From Pseudoalteromonas sp. XI10 (GTDB lineage: Bacteria; Pseudomonadota; Gammaproteobacteria; Enterobacterales; Alteromonadaceae): DNA of 64,000 nt. The position numbers and the translations under genes are program-made. Positions 54,954 to 64,000 of the stretch are shown here, piece by piece. The notes beneath the pieces were generated by a model. It was not told the origin of the DNA and searched no databases. It saw only the letters and a program-made list of their open reading frames with translations. Numbering within the stretch: position 1 is the first letter of the stretch; each line of letters begins with the position of its first letter. Location of the stretch: contig NZ_LOPY01000051.1 in NCBI RefSeq assembly GCF_001469895.1, forward strand, positions 186,001-250,000, given 5' to 3'.

Positions 54954-55543
54954 TACGCCACTCCTTTTTCTTCACCGACTAGAATAGTCGTGTCATCAAG
55001 GAAGGTATACGGAGGAATTTCTAGATTTAATGGTGCAGGTACAGATTGGAATACACGACCAGCCATATCAAATTTAGAACCGTGACACGGACAGAAGAAA
55101 CCGTCGTCTGTGCCCTCTACTTTCTCACCAAAGCCACCTTGTAGGAAGCTAGGAGAACAACCTAAGTGCGTACAAATACCAACAGCAACGAAAATTTCAG
55201 GACGTTGCGAACGATATTCATTGGTTGATGATTCAGGTTGTTGAGGCTCTTCAGACGCAGGATCACGAAGTTGACCTTCATGTTCTTTCATCTGTTCAAG
55301 CATTCTTGGTGTACGATTAATAACCCAAACAGGTTTTCCTCGCCACTCAACACGTATTAATTGTCCTGGCTCAAGCTTGCTGATATCTACTTCTACAGGC
55401 GCACCCGCAGATTTAGCTCGCTCACTTGGATTCCAAGACGCAATAAAAGGAACAGCAGCCCCAGCCGCACCAACACCACCAACAACAGAGGTAGCTATGG
55501 TTAAAAAGCGACGTCGGCCATTGTCTACAGGCGCATTGCTCAT
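54953..55543 (-). CDS. petA: Rieske iron-sulfur subunit of the bc1 complex
   Basis: The Rieske protein transfers electrons from ubiquinol to cytochrome c1. The 196-residue protein has an N-terminal Tat-like signal anchor (NGRRRFLTIATSVVGGVGAA), and the 2Fe-2S ligands CTHLGC and CPCHGSKFD. ATG 55543 has GGAG about 8 bases upstream and fits the family length; the ATG at 55579 has no ribosome site. Confidence 0.96.
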   Translation of the reverse strand: MSNAPVDNGRRRFLTIATSVVGGVGAAGAAVPFIASWNPSERAKSAGAPVEVDISKLEPGQLIRVEWRGKPVWVINRTPRMLEQMKEHEGQLRDPASEEPQQPESSTNEYRSQRPEIFVAVGICTHLGCSPSFLQGGFGEKVEGTDDGFFCPCHGSKFDMAGRVFQSVPAPLNLEIPPYTFLDDTTILVGEEKGVA

Positions 55544-55562
55544 CCACTTATCTCCACTATGA

Positions 55563-56118
<556 letters not shown>

Positions 56119-56153
56119 CAGCTAAAAACTGACGTCTGAAAGCTGACAGCTCT
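56119..56153. repeat. Dispersed 35-bp repeat, copy A (after rpsI)
   Basis: A 35-bp stretch beginning CAGCTAAAAACTGA and ending CTGACAGCTCT. Copy B at 57349-57383 has the same ends and length and matches at 30 of 35 positions by eye. Both lie just downstream of minus-strand genes. Confidence 0.75.
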
Positions 56154-56160
56154 GAAAAAC

Positions 56161-56187
56161 AAAAAACCCAGCCGAAGCTGGGTTTTT
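56161..56187 (-). terminator. Rho-independent terminator of rplM-rpsI
   Basis: Minus-strand CCCAGC-TTCG-GCTGGG stem with a UUCG tetraloop, followed by TTTTTT, about 23 bp after the rpsI stop. Confidence 0.92.
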
Positions 56188-56209
56188 GGTATTCTGATAA
56201 ACGTAAATA

Positions 56210-56599
56210 TTAACGTTTTGAGAATTGTGGACGCTTACGTGCTTTCTTAAGACCCACTTTCTTACGCTCAACTTTACGTGCATCACGTGTAACGAAACCT
56301 GCTTTACGAAGTGTAGGACGTAGAGACTCGTCAAACTCCATAAGTGCACGAGTGATACCGTGACGGATAGCACCAGCTTGACCAGTAGTACCACCACCTG
56401 AAACAGTGATGTGTAGGTCAAACTTTTCAGTCATTTCTACGTGCTCTAATGCTTGACGAACAACCATGCGAGCAGTCTCACGACCGAAGTACTCTTCTAG
56501 AGAGCGCTTGTTGATTACGATGTTACCAGTGCCTGGGCGTAAGAATACGCGAGCACTTGAACTTTTACGACGACCTGTACCGTAGTATTGATTTGCCAT
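56210..56599 (-). CDS. rpsI: 30S ribosomal protein S9
   Basis: S9 is a small-subunit protein whose C-terminal tail reaches the P site. The 129-residue protein starts [20 protein letters not shown] and has [20 protein letters not shown] and the basic C-terminal tail KRPQFSKR. It is co-transcribed with rplM, 11 bp upstream. Confidence 0.98.
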   Translation of the reverse strand: MANQYYGTGRRKSSSARVFLRPGTGNIVINKRSLEEYFGRETARMVVRQALEHVEMTEKFDLHITVSGGGTTGQAGAIRHGITRALMEFDESLRPTLRKAGFVTRDARKVERKKVGLKKARKRPQFSKR

Positions 56600-56610
56600 G
56601 ATAGTGCTCC

Positions 56611-57039
56611 TTAAATGTCTAGAACCTGAGGCTGTTGTGCAGCATGGTTGTGCTCAGTACCTGAGTAAACTTTAAGTTTACGGTACATTGCGCGGCCTAA
56701 AGGACCACGTGGCAACATGCCTTTAACAGCTTTTTCGATGATCATTTCAGGCTTTGCAGCTTGAAGCTTGTCGAAAGTAGTAGACTTAAGACCACCTGGG
56801 AAACCAGTATGAGCGTAGTACATTTTGTCTTTTGCTTTATTACCAGTAACAGTAACTTTCTCAGCGTTGATAACGATGATGTAATCACCAGTATCTACGT
56901 GAGGAGTGTATTCAGCTTTATGCTTACCGCGTAGGCGACGAGCGATTTCAGTAGCGATGCGACCTAAAGTTTTACCTTCAGCGTCAACTACGTACCAGTC
57001 ACGTTTTACTGTTTCTGGCTTAGCAACAAACGTTTTCAT
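56611..57039 (-). CDS. rplM: 50S ribosomal protein L13
   Basis: L13 is an early-assembly 50S protein. The 142-residue product starts [20 protein letters not shown] and has [33 protein letters not shown] and a C-terminal end [20 protein letters not shown]. In E. coli L13 represses its own operon through the leader; here the leader has a strong hairpin at 57075-57094. Confidence 0.98.
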   Translation of the reverse strand: MKTFVAKPETVKRDWYVVDAEGKTLGRIATEIARRLRGKHKAEYTPHVDTGDYIIVINAEKVTVTGNKAKDKMYYAHTGFPGGLKSTTFDKLQAAKPEMIIEKAVKGMLPRGPLGRAMYRKLKVYSGTEHNHAAQQPQVLDI

Positions 57040-57074
57040 TTATTAAAATCCAATGTTTTTTAATTAAAACCACA

Positions 57075-57094
57075 GGTAATTATTATTAATTACC
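57075..57094. repeat. 8-bp inverted repeat in the rplM leader
   Basis: GGTAATTA and TAATTACC with a 4-base loop form a perfect hairpin on either strand, about 36 bp before the L13 start. It could be an L13 autoregulatory target or a promoter-linked element; the role is inferred. Confidence 0.5.
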
Positions 57095-57348
57095 GCTCTA
57101 AGTTGAATGCTTTAACCCCTTCGAGTTTAAGACTTTGAGCCATCAATTAGAGGCTAAACTAATATCTGGCAATAGAACGCAACGTGGCAGACGCGGGAGT
57201 ATACCAGCACTTGAACCACATTGCTATATGATGGTTGTTTTTTATTCGAGAAAATCAGCTATCAGCTAAGTGCGCGCGAAATAAATTTCACGCCTACATC
57301 AATCGTAGGCGTCACGCTTGCTTGGCGCGCCTTACATTCAACACCGTT
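57095..57348. other. Gap between rplM and zapE
   Basis: Contains the expected rplM promoter region and another perfect 8-bp inverted repeat, ACGCCTAC/GTAGGCGT at 57290-57312, flanked by GCGCGC at 57272-57277 and GGCGCGCC at 57324-57331. No gene was seen. The GCGCGC flanks look like remains of a small palindromic element. Confidence 0.5.
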
Positions 57349-57383
57349 CAGCTAAAAACTGAAAGCTGACGGCTGACAGCTCT
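57349..57383. repeat. Dispersed 35-bp repeat, copy B (after zapE)
   Basis: This is the second copy of the repeat at 56119-56153, ending CTGACAGCTCT one base before the zapE stop codon. It may be a degenerate REP-like element. Confidence 0.75.
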
Positions 57384-57384
57384 A

Positions 57385-58473
57385 CTACGCTAGATGCTCT
57401 TTTGCTAAATACTCTAGCGATTGCATTTCTTGTAGTCGGCTAATACAACGCTTAAATTCAAAATTTAAGTTACCTTCGCTATATAGCTCGGTTATTGGCT
57501 TTTCTGCAGAGATAATCAGCGTTACATGACGCTCGTAGAATTCATCCACTAACGCGATAAAACGACGTGCGGCATCATCATTGGCTTGGCCTAATGATTT
57601 TACGTTAGACAAAATCACCGTGTTATAAAGTCGGCTTATTTCCATGTAATCAACTTGGCTGCGGGCTGTTTCGCATAGCTCACTAAACTCAAACATAGCA
57701 ATACAGTCAGAAACTTTACGGGTTTTGATCATCCGCCCTTCAATTTCAATTTCTTTATCGAGCACACCCGGCTCAGGTGACAACTTATCGAAGTATTCAA
57801 ATAAATTATCATCAGCTTGCTTATCAAGCGGACTATGGAAAATTTCGGCTTGCTCAAGGGTACGTAAACGATAATCAACCCCCGAGTCTACATTTACGAT
57901 TTCGGTGTTGGCTTTTACCAGCTCAATTGCTGGTAAGAAACGCGCACGTTGTAAACCGTTTCTATACAGGTCATCAGGCACGATGTTTGATGTCGCAACT
58001 AGCACAATGCCGCGTTCAAATAATGCTTCCATCAAACCACCTAGTAGCATTGCATCAGTGATATCTTGCACAAAAAATTCATCGAAACAGATAATATCTG
58101 TTTCTGATTTAAAGATATCTGCAACCACATTTAATGGATTACTGGTATTTTTTAACTTTTTCAGCTCATCATGCACGCGATGCATAAAACGGTGAAAGTG
58201 CACACGCATCTTACGATCAGTAGGTAGAGCTTCGTAGAAAGTATCAACTAAATAGGTCTTACCTCTACCTACTCCGCCCCAAAAATACAGCCCTTTTATA
58301 CTTGGCGTGCTATCTTTAGAGAATAGTTTGGCAAACCACCCCTTCGCGGCCGGTTTGTCTGCCGTTAGGTCATCATAGAGTCTTTGCAAATGGCGCACTG
58401 CATTTTCTTGCGCTGCATCATGTACAAAGTCTTCACGTTGTAAATCTTGTTGGTATTTCTGCCAAGGAGTCAT
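57385..58473 (-). CDS. zapE: ZapE, cell-division ATPase
   Basis: ZapE is an AAA+-like ATPase that affects Z-ring dynamics in late division and at high temperature. The 362-residue protein has the Walker A LYFWGGVGRGKTYLVDTF (residues 63-80), the Walker B ICFDEFFVQDITDAMLL and the arginine-finger-like ARRFIALVDEFYERH region. It is divergent from zapG. The E. coli homologue is adjacent to yhcB and degQ in the same way. Confidence 0.97.
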   Translation of the reverse strand: MTPWQKYQQDLQREDFVHDAAQENAVRHLQRLYDDLTADKPAAKGWFAKLFSKDSTPSIKGLYFWGGVGRGKTYLVDTFYEALPTDRKMRVHFHRFMHRVHDELKKLKNTSNPLNVVADIFKSETDIICFDEFFVQDITDAMLLGGLMEALFERGIVLVATSNIVPDDLYRNGLQRARFLPAIELVKANTEIVNVDSGVDYRLRTLEQAEIFHSPLDKQADDNLFEYFDKLSPEPGVLDKEIEIEGRMIKTRKVSDCIAMFEFSELCETARSQVDYMEISRLYNTVILSNVKSLGQANDDAARRFIALVDEFYERHVTLIISAEKPITELYSEGNLNFEFKRCISRLQEMQSLEYLAKEHLA

Positions 58474-58651
58474 AGGTCGTTACAATAAAACACAGTTAAA
58501 TTTGCACAGTATATTAACACGCATCGTATCTCAGGGTATATTAGCCCGCAGTATGATTTCACAATCAAATTAAGCATATTTTAATAATGATTGGACTATA
58601 AATGCTTTTAAAGCATTTGTTTTTGTTATTTTTTCCCAAAGGGGTAGATTT

Positions 58652-59095
58652 ATGGGCACAATTACCTGGATAGGTATTCTAATCATCGTTGCAATTTCAG
58701 CATTCTTCATTGGTGCTTTTGTAACCAAAAAACAATTTAAGCAAGACGAACTAGAACAACAAGTCGAGCAAGCTAACAATGCGCTTGAACAATATCGTCA
58801 AGATGTAGCTGATCATCTAGCGAGCACAGGTAAGCTAGTATCTAAAATGAAAGATAACTACGACCAGCTACTGAACCATGTAGAAGAAACAAATAAACTA
58901 CTACTTGCTGATAAAAAACAGCATCCAAATGAGCCGTTCTTTTCTAAAGAAACGACTGAGCAATTACAAAACTCATTACAAGACCGCAGAGGCGATCGTT
59001 CAAGTGCCGAAGCACAACCTGCTGACTATGTTGTAGGTGAAACGGGCTTGTTCACTGGCTCAGAGAAAGTTTCAGAACATTCTAAAGCCTCTTGA
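58652..59095 (+). CDS. zapG: ZapG/YhcB (DUF1043) inner-membrane protein
   Basis: YhcB is a bitopic inner-membrane protein with roles in division and envelope synthesis. The 147-residue protein has an N-terminal helix (TWIGILIIVAISAFFIGAFV) and a cytoplasmic coiled coil (QDELEQQVEQANNALEQYRQ). ATG 58652 is preceded by AAAGGGG. Located between zapE and degQ as in E. coli. Confidence 0.94.
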   Translation: MGTITWIGILIIVAISAFFIGAFVTKKQFKQDELEQQVEQANNALEQYRQDVADHLASTGKLVSKMKDNYDQLLNHVEETNKLLLADKKQHPNEPFFSKETTEQLQNSLQDRRGDRSSAEAQPADYVVGETGLFTGSEKVSEHSKAS

Positions 59096-59120
59096 TGAAC
59101 TTTTTTTTGACCCCATAGTC

Positions 59121-59147
59121 TTTAGATATAACAGCTTTATATCTAAA
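59121..59147. repeat. 11-bp perfect inverted repeat upstream of degQ
   Basis: TTTAGATATAA (59121-59131) and TTATATCTAAA (59137-59147) are perfect inverted repeats with a 5-base loop CAGCT. It is 25 bp past the zapG stop and 6 bp before a GC-rich terminator. It lacks its own T-run. It may be an operator or structured RNA. Confidence 0.65.
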
Positions 59148-59152
59148 CCAAG

Positions 59153-59179
59153 AAAAGGGCTGCTTATGCAGCCCTTTTT
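59153..59179 (+). terminator. Rho-independent terminator of zapG
   Basis: AAAGGGCTGC-TTAT-GCAGCCCTTTTT, a 10-bp stem with T-run, about 40 bp before degQ. Confidence 0.88.
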
Positions 59180-59218
59180 AGTTTTTGCTTTATCTCTGAA
59201 GTGGAGTAAACCCAGACT

Positions 59219-60571
59219 ATGAAAATGAAATTATCTGTTATCAGTGCTGCTATTTTATCTTCTAGCTTATTATTAAGTCCTGCAATTTCAATGGCAAAAC
59301 TTCCAGTTGCTGTAAATGGTCAACAATTGCCAACCCTAGCACCTATGCTTGAACAGATCACACCAGGTGTGGTGAGTATTCAAGTGTCAGGCTCTAAAGA
59401 AGTTCGCCGCCGTGCGACTCCTTTTGATGACTTTTTTGGTGTTCCTCGTGGGGGCAGTCAAAAGCGTGAATTTAGTGGCCTAGGCTCAGGTGTGATCATT
59501 GATGCAGACGAAGGTTACGTGGTAACCAATAACCATGTTATCGAAGATGCCGAAAAAATGGTGGTGACCTTAGAAGATGGTCGCGAATATGAAGCAACTA
59601 AAATCGGTAGCGACAAAGAATCAGATATTGCCTTATTGCAAATTGATGCAGAGGACTTAACAGCGCTTAAAATTGCCGATTCAGATCAGTTACGTGTAGG
59701 TGATTTTGCAGTTGCCATTGGTAATCCATTTGGTTTAAGTCACACAGTAACATCAGGTATCGTCAGTGCCCTTGGCCGTAGCGGTTTAAATATAGAAGGC
59801 TATGAAGACTTTATTCAAACCGATGCAGCTATCAACCAAGGCAACTCAGGCGGCGCGTTAGTTAACCTTAATGGTGAACTAATTGGTATCAACACCGCTA
59901 TCTTAGGTGCATCTGGCGGTAACGTGGGGATTGGCTTTGCCATTCCATCTACCATGATGAAAAACCTTGTTGACCAAATTATCGAACACGGTGAAGTGCG
60001 CCGTGGTTCATTAGGGATTTCAGGTCGCCCACTTGATGCAGGCCTTGCTAAAGCACAACAACTCGACGTTAAGCAAGGCGCTTACGTTATGCAAGTAATG
60101 GATGATACAGCAGCAAGTAAAGCGGGTATCAAAGCCGGTGATGTAATTATTAGTGTCGATGGCACCGAAATTAGTGGCTTCCATGAACTACGCAGTAAAA
60201 TTGCCACACTTGGTGAAGGCAAAAAAGTAAAACTGGGCATTTACCGAGATGGCAAAGTTAAAACTGTTAATGTCACGCTCGATGGTGCATCAGCCACAAC
60301 TGCCGCAGGCGAAGAGACACACCCAGCTTTCCAAGGTGCAACATTAGAAAACACTCAGAAGAGTGATGGTAAAGGTGTTGAAGTAACCGGCGTGCAAGCA
60401 CGTTCTCCCGCTGCTCGCGTTGGCCTTGAAGAAGGTGACGTGATCATGCAAGTTAACCGTCAACGCGTTGAAACAATTCGTGACATGAATAAGATCATCG
60501 AAAATACCAAAGGTAACATCGTACTAGGTGTTAAACGCGGTAGAGAGCTTATTTTCGTACTGATCCAGTAA
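59219..60571 (+). CDS. degQ: DegQ/DegP-type periplasmic serine protease
   Basis: The 450-residue HtrA protease has a signal peptide (LSVISAAILSSSLLLSPAISMA), the catalytic triad in TNNHVIEDA (His), SDIALLQ (Asp) and GNSGGALVN (Ser), and two PDZ domains starting near residues 260 and 360. DegQ is a periplasmic protease-chaperone acting on misfolded proteins. The adjacent degS supports DegQ rather than DegP. It ends at a strong terminator. Confidence 0.95.
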   Translation: MKMKLSVISAAILSSSLLLSPAISMAKLPVAVNGQQLPTLAPMLEQITPGVVSIQVSGSKEVRRRATPFDDFFGVPRGGSQKREFSGLGSGVIIDADEGYVVTNNHVIEDAEKMVVTLEDGREYEATKIGSDKESDIALLQIDAEDLTALKIADSDQLRVGDFAVAIGNPFGLSHTVTSGIVSALGRSGLNIEGYEDFIQTDAAINQGNSGGALVNLNGELIGINTAILGASGGNVGIGFAIPSTMMKNLVDQIIEHGEVRRGSLGISGRPLDAGLAKAQQLDVKQGAYVMQVMDDTAASKAGIKAGDVIISVDGTEISGFHELRSKIATLGEGKKVKLGIYRDGKVKTVNVTLDGASATTAAGEETHPAFQGATLENTQKSDGKGVEVTGVQARSPAARVGLEEGDVIMQVNRQRVETIRDMNKIIENTKGNIVLGVKRGRELIFVLIQ

Positions 60572-60594
60572 ACCTAGTTGATAAATCATGAAAA

Positions 60595-60628
60595 AATAAC
60601 AGCGGTGCTTGCCGCTGTTATTTTTTTT
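60595..60628 (+). terminator. Rho-independent terminator of degQ
   Basis: AATAACAGCGG-TGCTTG-CCGCTGTTATT, an 11-bp perfect stem with TTTTTT following, about 24 bp after the stop. Confidence 0.9.
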
Positions 60629-60669
60629 GTGCCATCATTAAGGGATTGCTCACTGATAATAAGAATACT

Positions 60670-61752
60670 GTGCTAAAACTTTTTAAATTTATCCTTCCTC
60701 CGCTTTTCACCGGTTTAGGCATTGCCTTTTTAGTGGTGTTATTTAGCCCAAGCCTTCGTAGCACACTGTTACCAGATATGAATTTACCTGCGGCGATATC
60801 ATCGGAGCACATGAGCTTTGCTGATGCAGTGCAAAAAGCAGCACCGTCGGTTGTTACTATTTTTTCAGAAAGCATTTCGAATCAACCGCGCTATAAACGC
60901 CAAAACACCGTTCAAGCTCTTGGCTCCGGCGTGATCATGACCCAAGACGGCTATATTCTGACTAACTACCATGTAATCAAAAATGCCGATCTCATTATTG
61001 TTACACTCGCTGATGGCCGTCGTTTTTATGATGTACAAGTGATTGGTTTTGATACGCAAACAGATTTAGCGCTATTAAAGATCAGCGCTGAGCATTTACC
61101 AAAAATTCCAGTAAATGATAAATTTAAGCCACGTGTTGGTGATGTTGTTTTAGCGATTGGTAACCCACTTAACTTAGGTCAAACCATTACCCAAGGTATT
61201 ATCAGTGCGACGGGTAAACAAAATTTAATCGATAGCCCTTACAGCAGCCTGTTACAGATGGATGCTGCGATTAACGTAGGTAACTCAGGTGGCGCGTTAG
61301 TCAATTCACGAGGTGACTTAGTCGGTATTACCTCGGCGCAATTTAAAACTCATGAAAATCTCGATATTCAGGGTATCTTCTTTGCGGTACCTTACTCGAT
61401 TGCCAAAGATGTGATGGATAAGCTAATCAAACATGGCCGTGTTGTACGTGGCTATTTAGGCTTTAGTGGCACAGGTATTGATAGCACAGGCAAAGATGTA
61501 AGCGATAGCTTTACACCTGTTGCAGGCATGCGTATTTCTCAACTTGATCCATTTGGCCCAGCTTGGAAAGCAGGCATCAGAGAAACTGACATTGTAATCA
61601 AAATTGGCGGTATTCCTGTAGCAAACCCACAACAAGTGCTTGAGAAACTGGCGAATACAGAGCCAGGTAAAGAACTTGAATTTGAGATTTACCGCGATGG
61701 TAAGGTCTTAAAAGTGATGGTAACTGTTGCAGAACTCGAAGACGATCAGTAG
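60670..61752 (+). CDS. degS: DegS, membrane-anchored site-1 protease of the sigma-E response
   Basis: DegS cuts the anti-sigma factor RseA when unfolded porins bind its PDZ domain. The 360-residue product has an N-terminal anchor (KFILPPLFTGLGIAFLVVLF), the triad TNYHVIKNA, TDLALLKI and VGNSGGALVN, and one PDZ domain (RISQLDPFGPAWKAGI). GTG 60670 gives the family length; a TTG at 60646 is an alternative. It lies between degQ and murA. Confidence 0.94.
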   Translation: MLKLFKFILPPLFTGLGIAFLVVLFSPSLRSTLLPDMNLPAAISSEHMSFADAVQKAAPSVVTIFSESISNQPRYKRQNTVQALGSGVIMTQDGYILTNYHVIKNADLIIVTLADGRRFYDVQVIGFDTQTDLALLKISAEHLPKIPVNDKFKPRVGDVVLAIGNPLNLGQTITQGIISATGKQNLIDSPYSSLLQMDAAINVGNSGGALVNSRGDLVGITSAQFKTHENLDIQGIFFAVPYSIAKDVMDKLIKHGRVVRGYLGFSGTGIDSTGKDVSDSFTPVAGMRISQLDPFGPAWKAGIRETDIVIKIGGIPVANPQQVLEKLANTEPGKELEFEIYRDGKVLKVMVTVAELEDDQ

Positions 61753-61773
61753 TTACTGAAACAACACAGATAT

Positions 61774-61806
61774 AAAAAAGGCCTAACTGATGTTAGGCCT
61801 TTTTTT
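61774..61806. terminator. Bidirectional terminator between degS and murA
   Basis: AGGCCTAAC-TGAT-GTTAGGCCT, a 9-bp perfect stem, with A-run before and T-run after, serving both convergent genes. Confidence 0.9.
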
Positions 61807-61821
61807 GTAAGTATTTAGCGA

Positions 61822-63096
<1,275 letters not shown>

Positions 63097-63354
63097 CTAT
63101 TGAGGTAAAATAAATTTTTGTTCGCGTTTCCATTCAGTCGGTGTGAACGCTTTGATAGATACAGCGTGGATTGTACCGTCTGAGATTGTTGACATTAACG
63201 GAGCATAAACCAACTGTTGCTTCTTCACGCGAGATAAACCATCAAAACACTCACCAACAGCAATCACTTCGTAGTGGCTACCATTTGCTTTAACAATCAC
63301 TTCATCTAGTTTTAGTTCGTCGCGTAATAACGTTTCGACTTGGCTTGTTTCCAT
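63097..63354 (-). CDS. ibaG: IbaG, BolA-family protein
   Basis: IbaG is a BolA-like protein that partners with monothiol glutaredoxins in iron-sulfur or acid-stress processes. The 85-residue product has [33 protein letters not shown], and the [16 protein letters not shown] tail. ATG 63354 matches the family start; a GTG at 63363 is a longer alternative. It lies 15 bp before murA. Confidence 0.95.
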   Translation of the reverse strand: METSQVETLLRDELKLDEVIVKANGSHYEVIAVGECFDGLSRVKKQQLVYAPLMSTISDGTIHAVSIKAFTPTEWKREQKFILPQ

Positions 63355-63359
63355 AAATC

Positions 63360-63653
63360 TCACTCAAATAGGTTTGTGACCTGACCCAACTGCATTAAAT
63401 TTTGCAATTGTTCAGGGCTATTTTGCAGTTCAAGGTGAATACCTTGCTGCTTTAATTCTGCGAAAGAGTGAATTAACCAAGCTAAGCCCGCCGTGTCAAC
63501 CCTAGATAGCCCAGAAAGGTCAAAATACCATGTTTTATGGCTAGAATCTGGCTTGGCGTTCAGAAGGCGTTCACGGCCAATTGAATTTCGAGTCAGTTCG
63601 CCACTGACTCGAAACTGGTTATCTTCAAGTTGAGTAATCTCGACTTTACTCAT
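63360..63653 (-). CDS. mlaB: MlaB, STAS-domain subunit of the Mla lipid transporter
   Basis: MlaB is the cytoplasmic STAS subunit of the MlaFEDB ABC complex for phospholipid transport. The 97-residue product has [21 protein letters not shown], typical of STAS folds. The start is uncertain among ATG 63653, ATG 63662 and GTG 63665; all have close GAGG/GGTGG sequences. It overlaps the mlaC end slightly. Confidence 0.9.
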   Translation of the reverse strand: MSKVEITQLEDNQFRVSGELTRNSIGRERLLNAKPDSSHKTWYFDLSGLSRVDTAGLAWLIHSFAELKQQGIHLELQNSPEQLQNLMQLGQVTNLFE

Positions 63654-64000
63654 CGCCACCATCACCTCTAAATTGCACTGGCAGTTGGCTCTTCTGCTCT
63701 AGTAAGTCACTTACATAATCTAGACCATGTTGGCGTAAAATACCTTGTAATTCACTTTGTTTAGCATCAAGCAAACTAATACCTTCTGCAATCATATCGT
63801 ACGCGCCCCAGTCACCACTGCGGTCTTCACGTACTTTAAAGTCGATTCTGATATCAGGTTTACCGGCTTCAACAATCTTAGTTTTAACAACCACCACATC
63901 TTGGCCTTTGAAAGGCTGAGGCGGAGCAAACTCAACGCTTTGGTTAGTGTATTGAGTAAACACACCTGCGTAAGTAGCAATTAAATACTTTTGAAAAACG
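63646..64000 (-). CDS. mlaC: MlaC, periplasmic phospholipid-binding protein (partial, cut by window edge)
   Basis: MlaC shuttles phospholipids across the periplasm between MlaA and MlaFEDB. Only the C-terminal 117 codons are visible, including FQKYLIATYAGVFTQYTNQS, RIDFKVREDRSGDWGAYDMI and LDYVSDLLEQKS. The N-terminal signal peptide is beyond the right edge. mlaC-mlaB-ibaG-murA is the normal order. Confidence 0.93.
   Translation of the reverse strand, partial: VFQKYLIATYAGVFTQYTNQSVEFAPPQPFKGQDVVVVKTKIVEAGKPDIRIDFKVREDRSGDWGAYDMIAEGISLLDAKQSELQGILRQHGLDYVSDLLEQKSQLPVQFRGDGGDE

Overview
The window is a piece of a gammaproteobacterial chromosome, most likely a marine Alteromonadales member close to Pseudoalteromonas. 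This rests on gene order (complete dcw cluster, rpsI-rplM next to petABC and sspAB, murA-ibaG-mlaBC), on the TonB-dependent receptor plus AgaR-type amino-sugar locus familiar from Shewanella and Pseudoalteromonas, on exported S46/M14/M20 peptidases, and on modest G+C. No rRNA, tRNA, CRISPR array, prophage or insertion sequence was seen.

Layout. (1) 1-15.8 kb, minus strand: the division and cell wall (dcw) cluster mraZ-rsmH-ftsL-ftsI-murE-murF-mraY-murD-ftsW-murG-murC-ddlB-ftsQ-ftsA-ftsZ (ftsZ cut by the left edge). Genes overlap or nearly touch, and a well-formed promoter with a triple MraZ box lies at the head. (2) 16-22.2 kb: a YqjD/YqjE/YqjK-like membrane trio, an AAA_28-type P-loop protein, a glutathionyl-hydroquinone reductase plus pirin pair, a YihY-family membrane protein, an MscS-type channel and a 51-residue solitary TatA-like gene. 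(3) 22.2-36.1 kb: an N-acetylgalactosamine-type utilisation locus made of a TonB receptor, an AgaR-like DeoR repressor, a FucP-type permease, a six-gene operon (KbaZ/GatZ-like protein, AgaS, ROK kinase, NagA-like deacetylase, GMC dehydrogenase, gluconate-dehydrogenase-subunit-3-like protein) and a divergent Tat-exported GH109-type glycosidase. A recurring 17-bp operator-like motif links the promoters. (4) 36.2-43.5 kb: a MITE-like palindromic repeat, three exported peptidases (M20D, M14, S46) and a small DUF465/YdcH-like protein. (5) 43.8-46.5 kb: a NarL-type response regulator and MASE1 histidine kinase pair, then an unidentified gene. (6) 46.7-51.8 kb: RNase P RNA with two extra tandem copies of its 3' end and terminators, then rsmI and, divergently, lpoA-yraN-diaA-dolP. 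(7) 51.8-64 kb: sspAB, petABC, rpsI-rplM, zapE, zapG, degQ, degS, murA, ibaG, mlaB and mlaC (cut by the right edge), with a heptanucleotide microsatellite and a dispersed 35-bp repeat between genes.

How they work together: the dcw genes make lipid II and build the divisome, with lpoA, murA and zapE/zapG adding to envelope growth elsewhere. The aga locus would release terminal alpha-GalNAc outside the cytoplasm, import it, phosphorylate, deacetylate and deaminate/isomerise it to tagatose-6-phosphate. The tagatose-6-phosphate kinase and the catalytic aldolase subunit are not in the window, while an unexpected GMC/subunit-3 dehydrogenase pair is. Most coding calls are secure from family motifs; start codons were re-chosen where a Shine-Dalgarno sequence favoured another site. 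Operators, promoters and repeat identities are inferences by eye.
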